From Stramenopiles sp. TOSAG23-3 (lineage: Eukaryota > Sar), in NCBI GenBank assembly GCA_900128585.1, contig LT642725.1:1-11772 (forward strand): 11,772 bases of DNA. The letters are read 5' to 3'. This document shows positions 1 to 6,794 of the stretch, one piece after another. Position 1 is the first letter of the stretch. The number at the start of each line of letters is the position of its first letter. A model generated the notes under the pieces. That model was not told where the DNA came from and did not search any database. It saw only the letters and a list, made by a program, of their open reading frames with translations. A program made the translations under genes and the position numbers.

Positions 1-68
1 AGTACGAAGCGATGGAAGACGAAATGGACGCAATGCTGGCGAAAATGGGAAAGGCCGGCGATTTGTAA
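1..68 (+). CDS. 3' end of an unidentified protein-coding gene (partial)
   Basis: The plus strand is open from the left edge, reading in frame from position 3, to a TAA at 66-68. The visible C-terminus is 21 residues, rich in Met, Glu, Asp and Lys (it contains MEDEMDAMLAKMG), and looks like an acidic amphipathic helix. Composition is GC-rich like the neighbouring genes and changes sharply to AT-rich DNA after the stop, which supports a real gene end. The gene is tail-to-tail with the FG-GAP gene, with 141 bp between the two stop codons. The fragment is too short to assign a family or function. Confidence 0.5.
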   Translation, partial: YEAMEDEMDAMLAKMGKAGDL

Positions 69-209
69 GAGGGGGAGAGCGAGTGGGGTAGAAGGCACGT
101 ACTAAACTCGATTGCGTACAAACGAAAACCCGTATGCGTAACAATTACTATGTTATATACTATATCATTAGTTTTTTTTTTTCAAATGAAAATGTAACCC
201 CTCCCTCGT
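69..209. other. Short convergent spacer with an 11-T run
   Basis: This 141-bp spacer separates two converging genes and must hold both 3' UTRs and cleavage sites. Its left part is purine-rich (69-100) and the rest is AT-rich. An uninterrupted run of 11 T lies at 172-182 on the plus strand, which is 11 A in the minus-strand transcript. I see no AATAAA on either strand. Confidence 0.4.
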
Positions 210-3200
210 CTATGCGCACGTCGGAACGTCCGCTCCATCGATCGAAAAGTCAACCTCACCGTTCGGTCCTCCGTCGCCTCGCGTGACAACCAGGGTGGTC
301 CGTCGCTGGACGTTAAAAATGATCGCCTTCTCGGCCTCGGCAAGGCTGTCGTCGTCTACCTTTGCAACCGGCGGCCACTCCACGCGTACGCGGAAGATGG
401 TGCTGTCCCCGGCGACTTCTTTCCCCAGCCCAAAGTGCGCCGTGGCTTCCGTCTGCCCCAGGAACGCGGCCGAGCTGCCAATTTCTTGCATCAGCTCGAC
501 ACCCCGGGGCACGAACGTCTCCTGCTCGCCATCCTCGTCGTGGGTGCCTGGGTCTTTCAACAGCAGGTACACTTTGGCGCCGATGCTCTCCCTCCCGTTT
601 CGCTCAAAGGCTTTGACCCGCAAGTAATCGTAGTAGTTGCCCCCATCGTTCCGGTAGAGGGCCGGCGCCTCCCCGTGGTTGATTACGAGGACGTCCAGGT
701 CCCCGTCGTTGTCGTAGTCAAAGCTCATCGTGCCCCGGTTGTCCCCCGTGTCGGCCATGCCGCGTATTACGGCCTCGTCCACAAGCTGAAACTGGGAATC
801 GACCCCCCCGTTTACGTACAACCGCGCCTTTTGGTTCACGGCCCAATCGTCGTCCGTGGTTTCCGGGTCGTCCATCCCGTTGCCGTTGAGCACGTCCAGG
901 TCCCCGTCGTTGTCAAAGTCAAACATGAAGGCTCCCCAGCCCCACCCACTTTCGCGGACCCCGGCATGGTCCGTCACGTCTTCAAAGCGCCGCCCCCCCA
1001 TGTTCTGGTACATATGATTGCCACGAAAATTGTTGATAAACCCGGACGTTGTGGCGATCGCGCCCAGTGTTTGCAAGTCTTTCTCCGGGATCGACACAGA
1101 GGTGAACATAAGGTCCGGCCTCCCGTCCAAATTCCAGTCCCCCACCGTGCACCCCATGCTGTTGTCAAGGAAATCCTCGATGAAGTGGAAGTGCCCTTCC
1201 CGAAAGGTCTGGTTGCCATTGTTCCAAAACATTCGGCTAGTCCCAAAGTCTCCACTGATGACCATGTCGGGGTACCAATCGCCGTCCAGGTCCGTGAACT
1301 GAACGCTGAATTGAAACGCCCCCGTAAGCGGGAGATCGTAAGCGTGAAACATTCTGTGCTCCGACTCAGTCCCGTCATCTTCCGACTCTGCTTCGTCGAT
1401 CAGCGTATCCCGTGCCGTTGCAATAGTACCACTTTCCATCTCGCCGTCTGCCGACGTTTCCACGGTCGCAAGGTCCTCTTCCACCTCGTCGTCCCCCTGC
1501 ACGACTTTGCCCCGCTGCTGGCGAATGAGCCGGGCCTTTCTCTCGGCCGCCGTCAACTTTCTCGCCCCATCGCTGGCATTGTCGCTCAGAAACTCTTCAC
1601 GGCCAGACTCGAGAAAGTCTGCCTCAAGCGTCGAAACGCCGGTCGTCGCGTGGACCTGCTTCTTCGCCGCGTCCTTGATCTGGTTCATGTTATCCTCCCC
1701 CAGCAAGTACTTGCTAAACATGTTGGTCTCCTTGAGAGCAATACCCACCCACTGCTCCCAGTTCCCGTCGTCTCCAACAGGATAGTCCCGCGATAATACA
1801 TCCTTGATTTTCTGCGTGGACCGAACCATCTTCTCGTACTTTCCTTTGTCCAATTTATTCCCACTTTTCAGTAAATCGCGATAGACCTTTCTCTTCGTGT
1901 GCGTCGAGTAGTTCAGGCTTTCCATCTGCGTGAGCGTGTGCGACGCGAACATCTCGCTTCGGATCCATGGGAACATCAGGTTGATCTGAAACGGTCCGTA
2001 GTCCTTCTGAAGGAGTTCCGGGTCGTCGCGCTCGTTGATCATCCGCTCCAGCCCGCCCTGCGCCTCCTTTTGCAGGCCCAAACCGTACGTCCGCATCTGC
2101 TTCGCAAACAGTCCCAGCTCCCACTTTTGCCCGCACTGTTCGTTTTTGGTAAGGTCCCCAGGGACCCCCACGCTGCCCAAAAAGCTAAGCTCAAACTTGC
2201 AGCCGTTCCCGTTCTTGTTCAAGCACCGCACGCCGACGTGGTGCGTTCGCGAACCCCACGCACCCCCTAAGGGAAGGCTTAAATGGACCGGGGCCCCGTC
2301 TTTCGTCGGCTTGCTCTTGTACGTGTAGTGCTTCCTCCCCGCCACGGGGTCCTTCAGTTTGTCCCCCCCGACGAACAGCTGCACTGGGCCAAACTCTGCC
2401 TCTGCCGACAGGGCAACGGACAGCGTTGTCGCCCCTCTCGGGAGCATGTTCGGCTTTATGCTGATGTACTTGTACTGCTTTGGATCGTTTTTGTTCTTGG
2501 TGCGCTTCATCTTGCCCCGCAGCGTCTTCCCGTCGATGTACATTGAGACGAGGCGCTGAAAGGCTTGGTGAATGTTAATGTCGTTCTGCAGCTGGTTCTC
2601 CTTGTCCTCCTCGAACGGCTCCCCGAGCAGCGCCAGTGCCACCGACGTTTCGTTCGACGGCAGGAGTTGGCACACGCTTTTTAACGACGCCGTCACGTCG
2701 GAGTTGACGTCCACGTTTACGCCTACGTTGCCGGCCGTGCTGTGGTCCACGAAGTACCCGTTCCCACGGTTCAAGTACAGCCGGGAGTTCGTTTTGTTTT
2801 CGCCGTCTAAATTCTTCTTGTTCAACACTCCTTCCATTGAAACGTAATCTTTGTGGTGGCCTTTGTGCTCCTCCGATTGCTCTAGCCACGGGAGCCACTC
2901 CGTCGTCACAATGTCCATGTCGCCGTCTAAATCAATGTCGCTGATCCCGATGGAGAACCCGCCCGTTTGTCGACCGTCCGCTTTCGTGTTGCCCAGGCCC
3001 CGCTCCACGGCCTCTTCCGTGAACTTGGTCTCGTTCCCGTGGTTCATGTACAGGTAGAACCTGGAGTCCCCGACCGTGCTTACGTAGATGTCCAGGTCCC
3101 CATCGTTGTCGACATCGACGAAATGGCAACCGTTCGACGTGGATCCCGGGTGCAGGTGGTCCAGGCCTGTCATCTTCGAACGGTCCGAAAACGTGCCATC

Positions 3201-3632
3201 GCCTCGATTGCGGTACAGAATATCGTGCCCGTCCAATCGTGGAAAAAAAATGTCCTCGAACCCGTCCTGGTCGTAGTCCCCAACGCACGCCCCGCCCGTC
3301 ATCGTCTCTTCTAAGCAGAAGCCCCCCTTGTCCCATCGCTTCAGCTTTGGGTCGTACTGCTTGAAGAGGCAGTTCGGGCTCGTTCGAATGTAGCATTGCC
3401 GGGCGTTTCCCAGTCCAGCCTCGTCGGCTACGTTTGTAAAGTGGGCGTTTTGGGGCTGCAGGGCAGCGTACGGCGTTCGGTCTGGCACGGAGCAAACGGA
3501 CGGTTTGGACGCCGTCGCGTCGCCCCAAACCCCCGCCGCACTCGACCAGAAAACGAGGATACACGAGGCGACCAGCGTGACGAAATTCAGTTCGACGCGG
3601 CGGCGCCATCGAACCGACTGTCCCGGGATCAT
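210..3632 (-). CDS. Secreted FG-GAP/VCBS-repeat protein with ASPIC/UnbV domain (CRTAC1-like), large internal insertion
   Basis: This encodes 1140 residues. The start is the first ATG after an in-frame TGA at 3648-3650, and the next Met is residue 112. Residues 1-37 form a signal peptide or signal anchor: a basic RWRRR stretch, then a hydrophobic core about 16-36. Calcium-loop repeats of the FG-GAP/VCBS beta-propeller type (D-x-D-x-D-G-x-x-D) lie at about 119-127, 173-181, 232-240, 781-789, 832-840, 905-913 and 972-980; the fourth and fifth are less regular. Residues ~1000-1090 match the ASPIC/UnbV domain, with SIGAKV, AHFGLG and VRVEWPP hallmarks. Six N-glycosylation sequons (N200, N279, N327, N574, N685, N807) fit passage through the ER. 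Family members such as animal CRTAC1 are extracellular, calcium-binding and probably adhesive or matrix proteins; the ligand here is unknown. Between repeats three and four, about residues 307-760 match nothing I recognise and end in an acidic, probably disordered stretch (~700-757). Confidence 0.9.
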   Translation of the reverse strand: MIPGQSVRWRRRVELNFVTLVASCILVFWSSAAGVWGDATASKPSVCSVPDRTPYAALQPQNAHFTNVADEAGLGNARQCYIRTSPNCLFKQYDPKLKRWDKGGFCLEETMTGGACVGDYDQDGFEDIFFPRLDGHDILYRNRGDGTFSDRSKMTGLDHLHPGSTSNGCHFVDVDNDGDLDIYVSTVGDSRFYLYMNHGNETKFTEEAVERGLGNTKADGRQTGGFSIGISDIDLDGDMDIVTTEWLPWLEQSEEHKGHHKDYVSMEGVLNKKNLDGENKTNSRLYLNRGNGYFVDHSTAGNVGVNVDVNSDVTASLKSVCQLLPSNETSVALALLGEPFEEDKENQLQNDINIHQAFQRLVSMYIDGKTLRGKMKRTKNKNDPKQYKYISIKPNMLPRGATTLSVALSAEAEFGPVQLFVGGDKLKDPVAGRKHYTYKSKPTKDGAPVHLSLPLGGAWGSRTHHVGVRCLNKNGNGCKFELSFLGSVGVPGDLTKNEQCGQKWELGLFAKQMRTYGLGLQKEAQGGLERMINERDDPELLQKDYGPFQINLMFPWIRSEMFASHTLTQMESLNYSTHTKRKVYRDLLKSGNKLDKGKYEKMVRSTQKIKDVLSRDYPVGDDGNWEQWVGIALKETNMFSKYLLGEDNMNQIKDAAKKQVHATTGVSTLEADFLESGREEFLSDNASDGARKLTAAERKARLIRQQRGKVVQGDDEVEEDLATVETSADGEMESGTIATARDTLIDEAESEDDGTESEHRMFHAYDLPLTGAFQFSVQFTDLDGDWYPDMVISGDFGTSRMFWNNGNQTFREGHFHFIEDFLDNSMGCTVGDWNLDGRPDLMFTSVSIPEKDLQTLGAIATTSGFINNFRGNHMYQNMGGRRFEDVTDHAGVRESGWGWGAFMFDFDNDGDLDVLNGNGMDDPETTDDDWAVNQKARLYVNGGVDSQFQLVDEAVIRGMADTGDNRGTMSFDYDNDGDLDVLVINHGEAPALYRNDGGNYYDYLRVKAFERNGRESIGAKVYLLLKDPGTHDEDGEQETFVPRGVELMQEIGSSAAFLGQTEATAHFGLGKEVAGDSTIFRVRVEWPPVAKVDDDSLAEAEKAIIFNVQRRTTLVVTRGDGGPNGEVDFSIDGADVPTCA

Positions 3633-3670
3633 CGTGCGTATATAGATTCAATCAAATGCGCACCTTTAGC

Positions 3671-3685
3671 TAACGGTGGCCGTTA
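3671..3685. promoter_or_regulatory. TAACGG...CCGTTA palindrome, possible Myb-type site
   Basis: The sequence taacgg-tgg-ccgtta is a perfect 6-bp inverted repeat around a 3-bp centre, 39-53 bp upstream of the FG-GAP start codon. Each arm contains AACGG, the core bound by Myb-family factors (for example in plant MSA elements). A single TAACGG on the minus strand also lies at 5653-5658, about 137 bp upstream of the saposin-like gene. The palindrome is seen directly; its use as a binding site is inference. Confidence 0.3.
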
Positions 3686-4175
3686 CCAACGTATCTATGG
3701 TGGAATAAAACCGATCAATGAAATGGGTGCAAACAGTGAAACTCAACGAGGTTGATGATGGTAGTCGTTTCTTGAATGGGATATCCTTTTACATGTTTGT
3801 GATTTGTAATGACTATATATGTTTTAACGTTTTACTAAAATGATAAAAGATCTTTTTAATTTCTTTAATTAATTTATAATAATTAAATACAACAAAATAT
3901 ATGAGAACATTCCTAATAGGAATAATAATAAGGATATAGGATAATATATAGTTATGTTCAAATTTCAAGCAAACCATTGTAAAACGATATATACTGATAG
4001 AGAGATAGGAGGATCACAAATTGGTGGTGTGCCTTAAACCCTTAAAAATAGAGAAAAAAGAAGAAATGAAAGGTCGGTCGGGGGATGAATATAGTGTTAT
4101 TATTAGGGTATTAATTCGTTTCTATTTCGATCTTTCCAACACACCACACACGCAGGAGGAAATTTGAGTTGGTTT

Positions 4176-4228
4176 AAAGAAAGAAAGAAAGAGAAAGAAA
4201 GAAAGAGAAAGAAAGAAAGAGAGAGAGA
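4176..4228. repeat. (GAAA)n / (GA)n purine microsatellite
   Basis: About 53 bp of all-purine plus-strand sequence, made of AAAG tetranucleotide units interrupted twice by GA steps and ending in (GA)4. It is a simple-sequence repeat in the 3' flank of the saposin-like gene, 143 bp past its stop on the minus strand. Such tracts commonly vary in length between strains. Confidence 0.9.
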
Positions 4229-4370
4229 TCAAACGCCGGATGTTTGGTTAGGAAAGATAGAATGTCAGAGAATGTAAAACACTGAGATATCACATTGATT
4301 TTGTTCAAAATATTTAAATATAAGAATTCTTAATATGAAATATAAATTTTACTTTTTTTGTTTCTCTCCC

Positions 4371-5516
4371 TCAAGTAAACACGGAGCTTTGGGTCGTTTG
4401 TAAAAGCAGCGGATCGCAGAATCCAATATCAACGCAAATGTCGTCGTTGGTGTAATCATGCAGGTACTGGTGCGCTATTTGTGTGCTAAGGGTGTCCATC
4501 TTATTGATGACCTTATGGTAGTTCTCCGGCATCTCCTTAAGGATGTCGGCGATGGCTAGGTCCACCTTTTGCACCGTTTCCGACTCTTCCTGGAATTTCT
4601 TCATACGCTCCAAGGTACGCTCGGAACTTCGGCGCCCAATACGAAACAAAGGTTTTCGACAAAATGGCATGCCCGGCGGGCAGCCTGTCATCCGATCTCC
4701 CGCACTGGTGGGAGGTTTCGGTTTCGGCGCTTCGCTTCGGCGGTTCGGCTTCGGCGTGGTCGTCTTGGGAGCCGGGGTTGGTGCCGGCTTCGGCTTCGGC
4801 GTGGTCGTCGTGGGAGCCGGGGCCGGCGTGCCTCCACCTTTCTTTTTCTTGCTTTTACCACCTTTCTTGCCGCCCTTTCGTTCCGTCACGCTAAATTTGC
4901 TTTGGAGAAACGAAAAACCAGGACCAGGGATGGGCATCGCGTCTGGTCCCGCAATTACAACTTTGTCGTCCGAACTATAGGGTCGTGCCATACCCGGCTG
5001 GTAATCCCCCGGAACTACTTGCATGATGCTGCGGTCTATTTTTTCCATAGTGTACAGGCACACGACACAGCCCTCGTCCGAGACGGTCTTCACGGGTCTT
5101 GGCTTCGCGGGCGGCTGCGGTTTTATACCAGGTATACGTTTCTTCCTAGGGCACCACCCAGACTTCTTCAATTTCTTCCCCAATTCACATTTAATGTAAG
5201 CCGCGGCTCTCCCCCCGTGCTTCTTTACAAACGCTAATACTTTTGACGGGGCTTTCTTTTCCTTCTGCCCTTTTCCGCCCTTCCGCGCGGCGTGATGGTC
5301 CCGGCTCTTCGTGGATTCCTGCTCCTGCATGAACAGCAGGTTCTTCGCGCCGTTGCCGAGCGCCACGCTGCCAGCCGCAGCGGGCTCTATATTACTAACC
5401 CTATCGCCTTTTCTTCTACTGCCAACTGCCGCTTCCCCCCTTCCGCACTCGCAGAGGGCGAGGGCGAGAAGGAGAACAAGGCAGCAGGAGACTTGAAATA
5501 TACCGTTACGCTTCAT
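4371..5516 (-). CDS. Secreted saposin-like protein with Lys/Pro-rich insertion
   Basis: This encodes 381 residues from the first ATG after an in-frame TGA at 5574-5576. Residues 1-~28 are a signal peptide (MKR, then a Leu/Ala-rich core 9-21). A basic segment (70-140) includes a cationic amphipathic stretch at 90-119 and a Cys pair, C110 and C122. Helix 1 of a saposin B fold is suggested by CVVC at 150-153 followed by LYTMEKIDRSIMQ. The closing half lies at ~300-367 and ends YLHDYTNDDICVDIGFC, with C361 and C367 six residues apart as in saposins. Between them sits a Gly/Lys cluster (213-228), a Pro/Thr/Lys repeat (229-269) and a third Cys pair, C279 and C286. Saposin-like proteins bind or disrupt lipid membranes as lysosomal lipid activators, pore formers or antimicrobial proteins. 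The role here is not determined. The secretory call is firm; the saposin call rests on Cys spacing and helix pattern and is moderate. It could instead be an unrelated Cys-rich secreted protein. Confidence 0.7.
   Translation of the reverse strand: MKRNGIFQVSCCLVLLLALALCECGRGEAAVGSRRKGDRVSNIEPAAAGSVALGNGAKNLLFMQEQESTKSRDHHAARKGGKGQKEKKAPSKVLAFVKKHGGRAAAYIKCELGKKLKKSGWCPRKKRIPGIKPQPPAKPRPVKTVSDEGCVVCLYTMEKIDRSIMQVVPGDYQPGMARPYSSDDKVVIAGPDAMPIPGPGFSFLQSKFSVTERKGGKKGGKSKKKKGGGTPAPAPTTTTPKPKPAPTPAPKTTTPKPNRRSEAPKPKPPTSAGDRMTGCPPGMPFCRKPLFRIGRRSSERTLERMKKFQEESETVQKVDLAIADILKEMPENYHKVINKMDTLSTQIAHQYLHDYTNDDICVDIGFCDPLLLQTTQSSVFT
4747..4822 (-). repeat. 45-bp in-frame repeat in the Pro/Thr/Lys region
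   Basis: A 31-bp block at 4747-4777 recurs at 4792-4822 with one mismatch, giving a 45-bp (15-codon) period. It encodes residues ~232-257 of the saposin-like protein, two copies of a PAPxTTTPKP-type unit. The near identity at DNA level points to recent in-frame duplication. Confidence 0.85.
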
Positions 5517-5569
5517 CGGACGCAGAAAGACTCTTCGATAAACTACAGGCTGCGTTGCACGATCTTGAG

Positions 5570-5592
5570 CGTCTCAGTTACCTCCTGAGACG
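5570..5592 (-). promoter_or_regulatory. Perfect 8-bp hairpin upstream of the saposin-like gene
   Basis: CGTCTCAG (5570-5577) and CTGAGACG (5585-5592) are exact reverse complements around a 7-nt centre. In the minus-strand transcript the loop reads GAGGTAA. The element lies 54 bp upstream of the start codon, so it is probably in the 5' leader or core promoter. The structure is visible; a regulatory role is inference. Confidence 0.4.
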
Positions 5593-6156
5593 ATTTAATA
5601 ATGGGGCCGATGGTCGGTGGAGACAACTTGAAATTGTACGGGGTTGGTTGGACCGTTAGAACGTCCGATCGGTCGCGAGCCCGATTTTGTTTTCTTCTTT
5701 CCACTTTCTTCCAAGTCTTTATTTTAAATTAATTATTATTTTTAATTGTTTTCTTTCTTAGAAATCGGGTGGCCCTTTGGTATGTCTATATTAGAAGGCT
5801 CAAGTACAGACTAATCCAGCCTTTCAAGAGAGGGAACGATTCCATAATGGTTCAAAGGAACATCGGCGCCATTTCCATCCTTTCTTTTCTATTCTGATAG
5901 AATCATCCATGTAGTCTCTAATATTAAAAGGGGTTCACCATTGAAAATAGATGTACTTGGAATGCATTCAAGTGACTTCATCTCCAAATCACTTTCTTGC
6001 TTTCTACATTAAGGATTAAAGTAAATACAAAATACAAAGCTAAATATATTGTCGTATCGATCTTTCGTATTGTTTCTTAATATCAAACAACTACAAAATC
6101 AATCGAATATCGAGCATTGGAAAACATTCATCCTTAGCAAAAAAGAGAGTAGTTTA

Positions 6157-6204
6157 CAATTGGAATTAGAATTGGATTTACAATTGGATTTAGAATTTGA
6201 TCAA
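6157..6204 (+). repeat. Degenerate 12-bp tandem repeat, about four units
   Basis: Four consecutive 12-bp units, caattggaatta, gaattggattta, caattggattta and gaatttgatcaa, are built on an aattgga core. They sit inside an open but ATG-less frame (6025-6255), where they read as alternating Leu with Gln, Glu or Asp. The array is probably AT-rich slippage sequence rather than coding. Confidence 0.65.
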
Positions 6205-6253
6205 AATGAAGCGGGATCAATTCCCCCCCCTTTTTCTTTCATTGAAAAACGAT

Positions 6254-6277
6254 GATTTAAACCTCGATTTAAACCTC
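6254..6277 (+). repeat. 12-bp perfect tandem duplication
   Basis: The unit gatttaaacctc occurs twice head-to-tail with no mismatch, 50 bp downstream of the 12-bp repeat array. The two arrays share a period but not a sequence. Confidence 0.85.
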
Positions 6278-6659
6278 GCTTTACTAACATAAACAGAGCA
6301 TCAAAATAGAATAGAAAACATCAGATAGCATAGGATTATAATATTAAGGATTTGAATCAGATTTCAGGAATTATTAGTGTTTATGTTTTTGTACATACAC
6401 ACAGTGTTGTAAAGAAGGAGTATGATAGGAATCTTGTTATTTTTTTATGTACAGATAATTGTATTGTTATTAATATATAAAGACAGCAGAGGATCATTTT
6501 TCGCGAAATTCCTATTTTTTGGAAGCCATACTGTGTTCCTGTTAAATTTGTGGCCTTCCAAATCGCTATTTTTTATTAATTTTATATCTCATCGACGGCG
6601 GCGGACGGATTCACAAGCCAAGAACGACACAAAGAATTGGAAAGAATAACAAGATAAGA

Positions 6660-6667
6660 TTTAAAAG
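6660..6667 (+). promoter_or_regulatory. TATA-like element upstream of NAF1
   Basis: TTTAAAAG lies 128-135 bp upstream of the NAF1 ATG, just where composition turns less AT-rich. Its position would allow a leader of about 100 nt. In AT-rich DNA such matches occur by chance, so this is only a candidate. Confidence 0.2.
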
Positions 6668-6794
6668 CAGGGTTGGAATTTGGAATTGTAGAGTGACACC
6701 CCTGGAACTGTATACATTGACCCATTGTACCAATTTAGGGTTAAAACTTCCATCTTCTTCTTTACATTTTTTCTGGTCGACCGTTTTATCAACC

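Larger units (their letters stand above)
3633..4370. other. AT-rich spacer upstream of the FG-GAP gene
   Basis: This 738-bp non-coding stretch runs from the stop of the saposin-like gene to the start of the FG-GAP gene, both on the minus strand. It should therefore hold the 3' UTR of the first and the promoter and 5' UTR of the second. It is very AT-rich, especially at 3830-3960 and 4300-4365. It contains a 15-bp palindrome (attcct-aat-aggaat, 3909-3923), the microsatellite at 4176-4228 and the AACGG palindrome at 3671-3685. I see no open frame with coding character, no tRNA and no transposon ends. Confidence 0.6.
5517..6794. other. 1.28-kb AT-rich divergent spacer
   Basis: This lies between the start of the saposin-like gene (minus) and the start of NAF1 (plus), so both promoters should be here. 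The first ~180 bp are GC-moderate, with a hairpin at 5570-5592 and a TAACGG element (minus strand) at 5653-5658. From about 5700 the DNA is AT-rich, with a 12-bp repeat array (6157-6204), an eight-C run (6223-6230), a 12-bp tandem duplication (6254-6277) and a TATA-like TTTAAAAG at 6660. Open frames here are short. The one over the 12-bp repeats has no ATG start, and the 75-codon ATG frame at 6422-6649 has no recognisable domain. I found no convincing tRNA or snRNA. Confidence 0.55.

Noticed and set aside
435-1796. 453-codon plus-strand open frame across the FG-GAP gene
   Set aside because: It is codon-aligned antisense to a gene with clear repeats and an ASPIC/UnbV domain; same codon-bias explanation.
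5746-5761. Polypyrimidine tract ending in TTAG that resembles a 3' splice site on the plus strand
   Set aside because: It is over 1 kb from the NAF1 ATG with no convincing donor upstream, and the other genes show no introns.
5930-5950. ggggttcacc, resembling a tRNA T-loop
   Set aside because: No matching T-stem, anticodon arm or acceptor stem can be built around it.
6025-6255. Possible small gene over the 12-bp repeats
   Set aside because: It has no ATG start, AT-rich composition unlike real genes here, and the repeats explain its open frame. It is kept only as a repeat and as a composition finding.
6422-6649. 75-codon hydrophobic open frame starting with ATG
   Set aside because: It is AT-rich, its hydrophobicity is expected from T-rich DNA, and it has no domain or supporting context.
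6693-6794. 34-codon N-terminal extension of NAF1
   Set aside because: The upstream open stretch begins at a GTG, has no ATG, and is AT-rich without NAF1 similarity. The ATG at 6795 has a good context and starts the GC-rich coding sequence.
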